Shown: in pieces, positions 17,641-27,045 of the stretch
Layout: the number at the start of each line of letters is the position of its first letter
How positions within the stretch are numbered: position 1 is the stretch's first letter
NCBI RefSeq assembly: GCF_026340675.1
Contig: NZ_JAPEOX010000002.1
Location: forward strand, 1,674,001-1,738,000
Direction of reading: 5' to 3'
Length of the DNA: 64,000 nucleotides
Source of the DNA: Streptomyces sp. NBC_01264
Lineage (GTDB): Bacteria; Actinomycetota; Actinomycetes; Streptomycetales; Streptomycetaceae
The notes under the pieces: generated by a model
What the model was told of the DNA's origin: nothing
The model's input: only the letters and a program-made list of their open reading frames with translations
Databases searched by the model: none
Program-made: the position numbers and the translations under genes

Positions 17641-18975
17641 TCAGTGCGCGGCCCGCTCCTGGAGGGTGGTGCGCCAGGCGGGCAGGGGCTCCTCGCGTTC
17701 GGGTTCGACGTGGTGGCCGCCACGGGCGAAGAAGTCGGCGAGCGGCAGGATGCCCGCGCCGACGGTGACGGCGTCGGGGCCGAAGGTGCCCAGGTCGACG
17801 CGGACGTTGGCCGCCGGGTACGACAGGGCGTAGGAGGTGGCGTAAGACCGTACGGAGTCCAGGAAGCGGGTGCCGAGCTGCAGGCCGGCCCAGCCGCCGA
17901 CGAGGATGCGTTCGGGCTGGAAGAGGTTGATCAGGTCGGAGAATCCGGCACCGAGGTACTCGGCGGTCTCCTCCAGGACGGCCAGGGCCGTCGCGTCGGC
18001 CCTTGGGGTGGCGCCGTCGGCGCCCGGCGAGGGGTAGGCCGCGGCGAGCATCGCGGTCAGGGCGGTCTCCTCGTCGGCGTCGGCCGGCGGGCGCCCGCCC
18101 GCCTCGGCCCAGCGTTCCAGGAGCGCTTCGGCGCCCGCGTACGCCTCCAGGCAGCCCTGCGCGCCGCAGCGGCAGCGGCGCCCGCGAACCCGCACGGTCA
18201 GGTGTCCCCACTCGATGGCGCGGCCGGTGCGGGTGTCGTCGCTGACCACGCAGGCGCCGACGCCGGAGCCGAAGAGCACGACGACGGCGTTGTGCGCCCC
18301 GCGTCCGGCGCCGAACCACATTTCGGCCTGGCCGAGGGTCTTGGCCCCGTTGTCGATGTAGTACGGGACGCTCTCGGGCAGCAGGTGGGAGTCGCGCAGC
18401 ATCCGCTCCAGGGGGACCGCGTCCCAGCCGATGGTCTGGCCGTGGACGACGGCGCCGTCGGCGGTCCTGGCGACGATGCCGGGGACACCGATGCCGACGC
18501 CGAGCAGCCGCTCGGGTGCGATGCCGGCCGATTGCAGCACCTCGGCGATGCCCTCGCGCAGGTGGCGTACGACGACGGCGACGTCGTAGCGGTCGGTGCG
18601 GCGGGGTCCAGCCACCTCCAGGGGCCGCTCCACGCGGGCGAGCTCGGTCAGGGTCAGGTCGAAGAGCTCGATGCGGATGCGGGTCTCGCCCACGTCCACG
18701 CCGATCATGTAGCCGCTGTCCGGGCTGACGCGGAGCAGGGTCCGGGGGCGCCCGCCGGCCGACTCGACGCTCCCGGCTTCCTCCACCAGCCCGTCACTGA
18801 CCAGCTCCGCGACCACGTTGCTGATCGAACCGGAGCTCAGGCCCGTGGCGGGGCCCAGGGAGAAGCGGCTCAGGGGACCGTCGAAATACAACCGTTGCAA
18901 TACGGCGGTCCGGTTCTCCCGCCGCAGGTCACGCACTGTCCGGCCGCTGCGTACTCGCACTCTGTCCCCTGTCAT
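17641..18975 (-). CDS. ROK-family transcriptional regulator
   Basis: A 444-residue repressor-type ROK protein. The N-terminal winged helix is TVRDLRRENRTAVLQRLYFD through GLSSGSISNVVAELVSDGLV. The ROK sugar-kinase-like domain follows, with GYMIGVDVGETRIRIELFDL, GVGIGVPGIVA and the zinc motif GRRCRCGAQGCLEAYAGAEA. It is transcribed divergently from the ABC binding-protein gene, so it probably senses a sugar and represses that operon and itself. ATG 18975 is chosen; an in-frame TTG at 18993 is the alternative. Confidence 0.9.
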   Translation of the reverse strand: MTGDRVRVRSGRTVRDLRRENRTAVLQRLYFDGPLSRFSLGPATGLSSGSISNVVAELVSDGLVEEAGSVESAGGRPRTLLRVSPDSGYMIGVDVGETRIRIELFDLTLTELARVERPLEVAGPRRTDRYDVAVVVRHLREGIAEVLQSAGIAPERLLGVGIGVPGIVARTADGAVVHGQTIGWDAVPLERMLRDSHLLPESVPYYIDNGAKTLGQAEMWFGAGRGAHNAVVVLFGSGVGACVVSDDTRTGRAIEWGHLTVRVRGRRCRCGAQGCLEAYAGAEALLERWAEAGGRPPADADEETALTAMLAAAYPSPGADGATPRADATALAVLEETAEYLGAGFSDLINLFQPERILVGGWAGLQLGTRFLDSVRSYATSYALSYPAANVRVDLGTFGPDAVTVGAGILPLADFFARGGHHVEPEREEPLPAWRTTLQERAAH

Positions 18976-19032
18976 CGATGCCCGTACCTGCAAGATACCT
19001 GCGTGAACGCTCTTGACGAGTGCTTCGCTTGA

Positions 19033-19059
19033 GGTTTAACTCACATCCTAAATTAAGCC
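19033..19059. promoter_or_regulatory. A/T-rich inverted repeat, candidate ROK operator
   Basis: GGTTTAA (19033-19039) and TTAAGCC (19053-19059) form a near-perfect inverted repeat (6 of 7) separated by 13 bases, in the intergenic region between the divergent ROK gene and the binding-protein gene. It is the only A/T-rich patch in this stretch. ROK repressors often bind A/T-rich inverted repeats, so this is the best operator candidate. Confidence 0.45.
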
Positions 19060-19144
19060 ATGTGGTTTTGGGGGCGCACCGCGGAACGTCCGCCCCCCAC
19101 CCCGCAGTCGGCATCCCGTTCCTTCCTGAAAGGCCCATGGAGCC

Positions 19145-20461
19145 ATGCGCAGAATCAGAGTCGCAGCGGTAGGCGCCGTCACCCTCTCCCTCGTCCTCGG
19201 GGCGGCCGCCTGTGGCGGTGGCTCCACCAACGGGAGCGGGTCCAACGAGCAGCCGAAGACGCTGACCTACTGGGCCTCCAACCAGGGAGCGAGCCTGGAG
19301 GTCGACAAGCAGGTCCTCCAGCCGGAGCTCGACAAGTTCGAGAAGCAGACGGGCATCAAGGTCAAGCTCGAGGTCGTGCCGTGGGGCGACCTGCTCAACC
19401 GCATCCTGACCGCGACCACCTCCGGCCAGGGCCCCGACGTACTGAACATCGGCAACACCTGGAGCGCCTCGCTGCAGGCCAGCGGCGCACTGCTCCCGTG
19501 GGACGCCAAGAACTTCGAGAAGATCGGCGGCAAGGACCGCTTCGTGGACTCGGCGCTCGGGTCCACCGGCGTCCAGGGCCAGGACCCGGCGGCCGTGCCG
19601 CTGTACTCCATGGCCTACGCGCTCTACTACAACAAGAAGGCGTTCGCCGACGCCGGCGTCACCAAGCCGCCGACCACCTGGGACGAGGTGATCGCCACCG
19701 GCAAGCAGCTGACCAAGGACGGCAAGGCCGGGCTCGGTGTCGAGGGCTCCAACCTGTCGAACAACATCCACCAGGTCTTCGTCCTGGGCAAGCAGCACGG
19801 CGCGGACTTCTTCACCGCCGATGGCAAGGCCGACTTCACCTCCGACGGCGCGGTCAAGGCCGTGAAGCAGTACGTGGACCTGATGGCCGACGCGCAGATC
19901 GTCGCCAAGGGCAACGCCGAGTACTCCCAGAACCAGTCACTGAGCGACTTCGCCAAGGGCAAGACCGCCATGGTGCTGTGGCAGACCGCGTCGGCCACCT
20001 TCGCCGCGCAGGGCATGAAGGAGGACGAGTGGGGCGTGGTCCCCGCCCCCGTGCAGTCCGGCGCACCGGGCACGGGCACGTCCACCAACTCCATGGTGGC
20101 CGGCATCAACATGGCCGTCTTCAAGAACACCAAGAACATCGACGGCGCCACGAAGTTCGTGAACTTCATGACCGGTGACGAGGAGCAGAAGGTCCTCAAC
20201 AAGGCCTACGGCTCCATCCCGCCGGTCAAGTCCGCGCAGACGGACCCCGCGTTCAACACCCCCGGCCTGGCCGTCCTGCGCGACACGCTCGCCAAGAGCG
20301 CCTCCGCCCTCCCGCAGGTCCCCGAGGAGTCGCAGTTCGAGACGGTGGTGGGCACCGCGGTCAAGGAGCTCTTCGCCGACGCCGCGGCCGGCCGCCCGGT
20401 GACGCTGGAGTCGGTCAAGGCCAAGCTCGAGAAGGCCCAGCAGCAGATGCCCAAGAAGTAG
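19145..20461 (+). CDS. Sugar ABC transporter substrate-binding lipoprotein
   Basis: A 438-residue extracellular binding protein of the MalE-like class (SBP_bac_1). A signal peptide ends in a lipobox, LVLGAAACGGGSTNG, with Cys23 as the lipidated residue. Family features follow: LTYWASNQGASLEVDKQVLQ, GPDVLNIGNTWSASL and SMAYALYYNKKAFADAGV. It is first of a four-gene operon with two permeases and a GH1 beta-glucosidase, which suggests a beta-linked gluco-oligosaccharide ligand. It is divergent from the ROK repressor. Confidence 0.93.
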   Translation: MRRIRVAAVGAVTLSLVLGAAACGGGSTNGSGSNEQPKTLTYWASNQGASLEVDKQVLQPELDKFEKQTGIKVKLEVVPWGDLLNRILTATTSGQGPDVLNIGNTWSASLQASGALLPWDAKNFEKIGGKDRFVDSALGSTGVQGQDPAAVPLYSMAYALYYNKKAFADAGVTKPPTTWDEVIATGKQLTKDGKAGLGVEGSNLSNNIHQVFVLGKQHGADFFTADGKADFTSDGAVKAVKQYVDLMADAQIVAKGNAEYSQNQSLSDFAKGKTAMVLWQTASATFAAQGMKEDEWGVVPAPVQSGAPGTGTSTNSMVAGINMAVFKNTKNIDGATKFVNFMTGDEEQKVLNKAYGSIPPVKSAQTDPAFNTPGLAVLRDTLAKSASALPQVPEESQFETVVGTAVKELFADAAAGRPVTLESVKAKLEKAQQQMPKK

Positions 20462-20474
20462 GCACGGACACCTC

Positions 20475-21470
20475 ATGACCACCACCGCACCCCCTCCCAC
20501 GGGCAAGCGGACGGTACGGAAGAACCACCCCGGAGCGGCGCCCCGCACGCGCCGCCCCGGGCGGCTCCGCCGCATCTCCCTGCCGTACCTGCTCCTGCTC
20601 CCCGCACTCGTCCTCGAACTCCTGGTCCACCTGATCCCGATGGTCATCGGCATCGTCGTCAGCTTCAAGGAGCTCACCCAGTTCCACCTCCGCGACTGGG
20701 GCAACGCGCCCTGGTCCGGCCTGGACAACTACTCCCTGACCGTCGACTTCGACGCACCGGTCGGCGAGGCACTGCTGAGCTCCTTCCTCACCACGTGCCT
20801 GTTCACCTTCTTCTCCGTGGGCCTGTGCTGGCTGATCGGCACGGCGGCCGCGATCTTCATGCAGGAGACGTTCAGGGGCCGCGGCATCCTGCGCACCATC
20901 TTCCTGGTGCCGTACGCGCTGCCCGTCTACGCGGCCGTCATCACCTGGGCGTTCATGTTCCAGCGCGACAACGGCCTGGTGAACCACGTCATCCACGACC
21001 AGCTCGGGCTCACCGACAGCCCGCCGTTCTGGCTCATCGGCGACAACGCCTTCGTCACCCTGCTGGTCGTCTCGGTCTGGAAGGGGTGGCCCTTCGCCTT
21101 CCTCGTCATGATGGCCGGCCTGCAGAACATTCCCCGCGAGATCTACGAGGCCGCGGCACTGGACGGGGCCGGCGTCTGGCAGCAGATCCGCCGCATCACG
21201 CTCCCCTCGCTGCGCCCGGTCAACCAGGTTCTGATCCTGGTGCTGTTCCTGTGGACGTTCAACGACTTCAACACGCCGTTCGTCCTGTTCGGCAAATCGG
21301 CGCCGGCGTCCGCCGACCTCATCTCCATCCACATCTACCAGTCCTCGTTCCAGACCTGGAACTTCGGCACCGGATCCGCGATGTCCGTCCTGCTGCTGCT
21401 GTTCCTGCTCGTGGTGACCGGCCTCTACCTCCTGTTCACCTCCCGAGGAAGGAGCGCCACCGATGCCTAG
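20475..21470 (+). CDS. Sugar ABC transporter permease (MalF type)
   Basis: A 331-residue inner-membrane permease. A basic cytoplasmic N-terminus (residues 1-35) precedes six hydrophobic segments. The ATPase-contacting EAA loop reads YEAAALDGAGVWQQIRRITL near residue 225. The start lies 13 bases after the binding-protein stop, and the end overlaps the next permease by eight bases, indicating translational coupling. Confidence 0.92.
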   Translation: MTTTAPPPTGKRTVRKNHPGAAPRTRRPGRLRRISLPYLLLLPALVLELLVHLIPMVIGIVVSFKELTQFHLRDWGNAPWSGLDNYSLTVDFDAPVGEALLSSFLTTCLFTFFSVGLCWLIGTAAAIFMQETFRGRGILRTIFLVPYALPVYAAVITWAFMFQRDNGLVNHVIHDQLGLTDSPPFWLIGDNAFVTLLVVSVWKGWPFAFLVMMAGLQNIPREIYEAAALDGAGVWQQIRRITLPSLRPVNQVLILVLFLWTFNDFNTPFVLFGKSAPASADLISIHIYQSSFQTWNFGTGSAMSVLLLLFLLVVTGLYLLFTSRGRSATDA

Positions 21471-22350
21471 GCACACTCAGGCGGTTCAGTCCCGGTCCTC
21501 CCGGTCGCCGATGGCGCCCCCCAAGTCGTTCCTCGTGAGCCGGCTGGTCTTCCTGACGCTCCTCACCGGGTTCGTCCTGCTGCCCGTGTACGTCATGATC
21601 TCCAGCTCGCTCAAGCCGCTGCAGGACGTGTCGGGGAAGTTCCAGTGGATCCCCTCGGGCCTCACGGTCCAGCCGTACTTCGACATCTGGAAGACCGTCC
21701 CCCTCGGCGACTACTTCATGAACTCGCTGATCGTGGCCGGTTCGGCGACCGTGTTCTCCGTGGTCATCGCGATCTTCGCGGCCTACGCCGTCAGCCGCTA
21801 CTCCTTCCGCGGCAAGCGGGTCTTCACCGTCACGGTGCTCTCGACGCAGATGTTCCCCGGCATCCTCTTCCTGCTGCCGCTGTTCCTCATCTACGTCAAC
21901 ATCGGCAACGCCACCGGGATCGCACTGTTCGGCTCGCGCGCCGGGCTGATCCTCACCTACCTGACGTTCTCGCTGCCGTTCTCGATCTGGATGCTGATCG
22001 GATACTTCGACTCGGTCCCCCGGGACCTCGACGAGGCCGCCAAGGTCGACGGCTGCGGTCCGCTCGGCGCGCTCTTCCGCGTCATCGTGCCCGCCGCGAT
22101 CCCCGGCATCGTCGCCGTCGCCGTCTACGCCTTCATGACGGCCTGGGGCGAGGTCCTGTTCGCCTCGGTGATGACCAACGACGCGACCCGCACCCTCGCG
22201 GTGGGCCTGCAGGGCTACTCGACCCAGAACGACGTGTACTGGAACCAGGTCATGGCCGCGTCGCTCGTCGTGAGCCTGCCCGTCGTCGGCGGCTTCCTCC
22301 TCCTCCAGCGCTACCTCGTCACCGGCCTGACCGCCGGCGCCGTCAAGTAG
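21463..22350 (+). CDS. Sugar ABC transporter permease (MalG type)
   Basis: A 295-residue permease with six predicted membrane segments. The EAA loop reads LDEAAKVDGCGPLGALFRVI near residue 195. The N-terminal TM1 (LVFLTLLTGFVLLPVYVMIS) is followed by the MalG-type periplasmic loop LKPLQDVSGKFQWIPSG. It overlaps the preceding permease and is followed after 39 bases by the GH1 gene, so all four are likely one transcript. Confidence 0.92.
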   Translation: MPRHTQAVQSRSSRSPMAPPKSFLVSRLVFLTLLTGFVLLPVYVMISSSLKPLQDVSGKFQWIPSGLTVQPYFDIWKTVPLGDYFMNSLIVAGSATVFSVVIAIFAAYAVSRYSFRGKRVFTVTVLSTQMFPGILFLLPLFLIYVNIGNATGIALFGSRAGLILTYLTFSLPFSIWMLIGYFDSVPRDLDEAAKVDGCGPLGALFRVIVPAAIPGIVAVAVYAFMTAWGEVLFASVMTNDATRTLAVGLQGYSTQNDVYWNQVMAASLVVSLPVVGGFLLLQRYLVTGLTAGAVK

Positions 22351-22389
22351 CCGGCAGCCCTCCTCCCCATGCTCTTCGAAAGGCTTGCT

Positions 22390-23745
<1,356 letters not shown>

Positions 23746-23779
23746 CCGAACGGCCTGCCCGCCCCCGCCGCATTCCCTT

Positions 23780-23885
23780 ACCCGCAGGCCCGTACGCCTC
23801 GCAGGCCCGCACGGGTCGCAGGCCCGCACGCCCGTACGCCCGTAGGGCTCGCAGGCCCGTACGCCCGCAGGGCTCGCAGGCCGTC
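23780..23885. repeat. Degenerate CGCAGGCCCGTACGCC tandem array
   Basis: About six partial copies of a 16-base motif (CGCAGGCCCGTACGCC and variants with GCACGG, GCACGC or TAGGGCT) run head to tail right after the GH1 gene. Spacing is irregular, which argues against CRISPR. Confidence 0.7.
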
Positions 23886-23900
23886 CCCACCCACGCAGAA

Positions 23901-23927
23901 CGCCCGGCCGGCACGCCCGGCCGGGCG
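23901..23927. terminator. GC-rich hairpin after the sugar-uptake operon
   Basis: An 11-bp perfect stem, CGCCCGGCCGG pairing with CCGGCCGGGCG, with a CACGC loop. There is no T tract, as is usual in Streptomyces. It lies 156 bases after the GH1 stop and probably ends the operon. Confidence 0.6.
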
Positions 23928-24323
23928 TCCGGGCGTCCCGGACGTACGCCCCTCCACCCCGCTCCCGGCGATCACTTCCCGCGGCGCGCACGAGGGGGAG
24001 TTCCGCCGACGGCCGGCTTCCGGCACTGCGCCCAGCGGGAGGCCCACCTCCCCCAGGCGCCTCGGGCGCCCCTGCGCCGCGGCGAAATATCCGGAACGCC
24101 CCCTGTCATATGCCTACCGGCCCGCCCGTTCCGGTGCCTATGGTGTGGCTCCGGACCATCCCGGGCCCAGCGCCCTCCCGGCTCCCCACGGGAGGGCTGC
24201 CGTGCGTCCGCGTGCGGGCCCGGCCCCGCCCGCCCCCGTGTGCGTGCCCGGCCACGGCGAACGGGCCCGGCGTCATGGCGGGCGCAACTCCCCGCCCCCG
24301 CCGCGCCCCGGCGCGGCCCCGCG

Positions 24324-24554
24324 TCACCCCTCCCCGTCCGGCCCGCCTCCCCAGACCGCCGGCCCGCCGCCGCGCCACACGACCGGCGGCCAGTCCTCCT
24401 CGTCGAGCCAGCCGGCCCTCCGCAGGAACTCGGCCACGTCGGACATGCCGTGGGCCACGCCGAGCACCGAATCGGTGCCGTGGACGTGCGCCGTCACCCG
24501 CCGGCCACCGGCGGCGGCGACGGGATGGACGGTGACCTGCGTCTGATCGGCCAT
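24324..24554 (-). CDS. Small conserved-type hypothetical protein, 76 aa
   Basis: A short soluble protein, MADQTQVTVHPVAAAGGRRV at the start, then AHGMSDVAEFLRRAGWLDEE and a WRGGGPAVWGGG C-terminus. It resembles small Streptomyces proteins of unknown function by pattern memory only. No signal peptide or membrane segment. It has typical codon bias and a distinct, non-repetitive composition in an otherwise gene-poor stretch. Function unknown. Confidence 0.55.
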   Translation of the reverse strand: MADQTQVTVHPVAAAGGRRVTAHVHGTDSVLGVAHGMSDVAEFLRRAGWLDEEDWPPVVWRGGGPAVWGGGPDGEG

Positions 24555-24689
24555 GCGTCCAGCGTGCGCGGGCCCGGCCGGTCCAGCACCCCGAGCGGGC
24601 CGCCGACCCCCACCCCTCGGAACTTAATGAAAGACGAAAGAAAAGGCGTCAAGCTCCTTGACCCGTCGATCGCGTTACGGGCAAGGTCT

Positions 24690-24703
24690 GGAGAGCGCTC
24701 TCC
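24690..24703. promoter_or_regulatory. LacI-type operator-like palindrome GGAGAGCGCTCTCC
   Basis: A perfect 14-bp palindrome ending 27 bases before the GH55 start, overlapping the expected promoter/leader. Its inner 12-mer is identical to the site upstream of the ABC ATPase gene, implying one LacI-type repressor for both. Confidence 0.68.
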
Positions 24704-24730
24704 CGTTTCAGGTTCGTTAAAGGAGCACCG

Positions 24731-26941
24731 ATGCCTGCTACCGGCATACCTGTCGACGCGTCGCCACGCGGCCGACGCCCCGTCTCCCCCCGGAGGGGAA
24801 TCGCCGGGGCGATCACCACCGCCCTCTTCGGCAGCCTGCTCGCGCTGGCACCCTCGTCCCCCGCCGCCTCGGCCGAGCCGGCCCCGGTGTCCCAGGGCAA
24901 GGCGGTCACGGCCTCCAGCCAGGAGCACTACGGCACCCCCGCGACCGGCGCCGTCGACGGCGACAACGGCTCGCGCTGGTCCAGCGCCGCCTCCGACTCC
25001 CAGTGGCTGCAGGTGGACCTCGGGGCCACGACCGAGCTGAGCAAGGTCGTCCTGCAGTGGGAGGCCGCCTACGCCAAGGCCTACCGGATCGAACTGTCCA
25101 CCAACGGCACCGACTGGTCCACCGCCCACTCCACGACCACCGGCGCCGGCGGCACCGAAACCGTGAACATCACCGGGAGTGCCCGCTACGTCCGCATGCA
25201 GGGCGTCACCAGGGCCACCGGATACGGCTACTCACTCTGGGAGTTCAAGGTGTTCGCCGCCACCGGGGGCGACGGCGGCGGTCCGACCCTTCCGGGCGGC
25301 GGCGACCTGGGCCCGAACGTCCACATCGTCGATCCCTCCACGCCCGGTATCCAGGCCAAGCTGGACCAGGTCTTCCAGGAGCAGGAGTCGGCGCAGTTCG
25401 GCAGCGGCCGGCACGCCTTCCTCCTCAAGCCGGGCACGTACGACAACATCAACGCCCAGATCGGCTTCTACACCCAGATCGCCGGCCTCGGCCTGCGCCC
25501 GGGCGACACCACCATCAACGGTGACGTGACGGTCGACGCGGGCTGGTTCAACGGCAACGCGACCCAGAACTTCTGGCGCGGTGCGGAGGGCCTGACCGTC
25601 AACCCGGTCAGCGGCACCAACCGGTGGGCGGTCTCGCAGGCGTCCTCCTTCCGCCGCATGCACGTCAAGGGCGCGCTCAACCTGGCGCCGAACGGCTACG
25701 GCTGGGCCAGCGGTGGCTACATCGGCGACTCCAAGGTCGACGGCCAGGTCGGCAACTACTCGCAGCAGCAGTGGTACACCCGCGACAGCACCATCGGCGG
25801 CTGGTCCAACAGCGTGTGGAACCAGACCTTCTCCGGCGTCGAGGGCGCTCCGGCCACCGGATTCCCGGAGCCCCGCTACACCACGCTCGACACCACGCCC
25901 GTCTCCCGCGAGAAGCCCTACCTCTACCTCGACGGCAGCGAGTACAAGGTGTTCGCGCCGGCCAAGCGCACCAACGCCCGTGGCACCACCTGGGCCAACG
26001 GCACCCCGCAGGGCGAGTCCGTCCCGCTCAGCCAGTTCTACGTGGTCAAGCCCGGCGCCACCGCCGCCACGATCAACCGGGCGCTGGCCCAGGGCCTGAA
26101 CCTGCTGTTCACGCCCGGCGTCTACCACGTCGACCAGACCGTCAACGTGAACCGCGCGAACACCATCGTGCTCGGCCTCGGCCTCGCCACGATCATCCCG
26201 GACAACGGGGTGACCGCGATGAAGGTCGTCGACGTGGACGGCGTCCGTCTCGCCGGTTTCCTGATCGATGCCGGACCGGTCAACTCGCCGACCCTGCTGG
26301 AGCTCGGACCGCAGAACTCCTCCGCCGACCACGCCGCCAACCCCACCACCGTGCAGGACGTGTACGTCCGCGTGGGCGGGGCGGGCGCCGGCAAGGCCAC
26401 CACCAGCGTCGTCGTCAACAGCGACGACACCATCGTCGACCACACCTGGGTGTGGCGCGCCGACCACGGCGAGGGCGTGGGCTGGGAGACCAACCGCGCC
26501 GACTACGGGGTGCGGGTGAACGGTGACGACGTCCTGGCCACGGGCCTGTTCGTCGAGCACTTCAACAAGTACGACGTGGAGTGGTTCGGAGAGCGCGGCA
26601 AGACGGTCTTCTACCAGAACGAGAAGGCGTACGACGCCCCGAACCAGGCCGCCATCCAGAACGGCGCCACCAAGGGCTACGCCGCCTACCGGGTGGACGA
26701 CTCGGTGACCACCCACGAGGCGTGGGGCCTGGGCAGCTACTGCAACTACAACGTGGACCCGAACATCCGCCAGGACCACGGCTTCAAGGCCCCCGTCAAG
26801 CCGGGGATCAAGTTCCACAGCCTCCTGACGGTGTCGCTCGGCGGCAACGGCCACTACGAGCACGTCATCAACGACACCGGCGCGTCCACGGTCCCCGCGG
26901 GCACCTCGACGGTTCCCTCCACGGTGGTCTCCTTCCCCTGA
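24731..26941 (+). CDS. Secreted GH55 exo-beta-1,3-glucanase with N-terminal CBM32 (F5/8C) domain
   Basis: A 736-residue secreted enzyme. It has a Tat-like signal (RRGIAGAITTALFGSLLALA, cleavage near ASA-EP), then an F5/8 type C (CBM32-like) domain at about residues 50-180. A Gly-rich linker leads to the catalytic beta-helix from about residue 195 (LGPNVHIVDPSTPGIQAKLD). The sequence strongly resembles the GH55 laminarinase group of Streptomyces, including FLLKPGTYDNINAQIGFYTQ, LLFTPGVYHVDQTVNVNRAN and DDSVTTHEAWGLGSYCNYNV; Glu663 in THEAWG is at the position I associate with the general acid. It is predicted to release glucose from beta-1,3-glucan. Some databases label such proteins only as coagulation factor 5/8 type or adenylyl cyclase. 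Confidence 0.88.
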   Translation: MPATGIPVDASPRGRRPVSPRRGIAGAITTALFGSLLALAPSSPAASAEPAPVSQGKAVTASSQEHYGTPATGAVDGDNGSRWSSAASDSQWLQVDLGATTELSKVVLQWEAAYAKAYRIELSTNGTDWSTAHSTTTGAGGTETVNITGSARYVRMQGVTRATGYGYSLWEFKVFAATGGDGGGPTLPGGGDLGPNVHIVDPSTPGIQAKLDQVFQEQESAQFGSGRHAFLLKPGTYDNINAQIGFYTQIAGLGLRPGDTTINGDVTVDAGWFNGNATQNFWRGAEGLTVNPVSGTNRWAVSQASSFRRMHVKGALNLAPNGYGWASGGYIGDSKVDGQVGNYSQQQWYTRDSTIGGWSNSVWNQTFSGVEGAPATGFPEPRYTTLDTTPVSREKPYLYLDGSEYKVFAPAKRTNARGTTWANGTPQGESVPLSQFYVVKPGATAATINRALAQGLNLLFTPGVYHVDQTVNVNRANTIVLGLGLATIIPDNGVTAMKVVDVDGVRLAGFLIDAGPVNSPTLLELGPQNSSADHAANPTTVQDVYVRVGGAGAGKATTSVVVNSDDTIVDHTWVWRADHGEGVGWETNRADYGVRVNGDDVLATGLFVEHFNKYDVEWFGERGKTVFYQNEKAYDAPNQAAIQNGATKGYAAYRVDDSVTTHEAWGLGSYCNYNVDPNIRQDHGFKAPVKPGIKFHSLLTVSLGGNGHYEHVINDTGASTVPAGTSTVPSTVVSFP

Positions 26942-27045
26942 GCCGCCCGGCCTCCCCCACCGGTTCCGCCCACCCGGCGGGGCCGCCCACGACACCCCGG
27001 GCCCAGCCCAGGGGCACTCCCCCGCAACTGACCTCAGGAGCCGCA

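Larger units (their letters stand above)
23746..24323. other. Gene-free stretch after the sugar-uptake operon
   Basis: About 580 bases with no protein that looks real on either strand. Open frames here have no domain content and are low-complexity Arg/Pro/Gly readings. The stretch holds a degenerate GC-rich tandem array (23780-23885), a strong hairpin (23901-23927) and then unstructured GC-rich sequence. Confidence 0.6.

Noticed and set aside
23780..23885. CRISPR-like array after the GH1 gene
   Set aside because: Units are degenerate, lack unique spacers of uniform length, and no cas genes are present.
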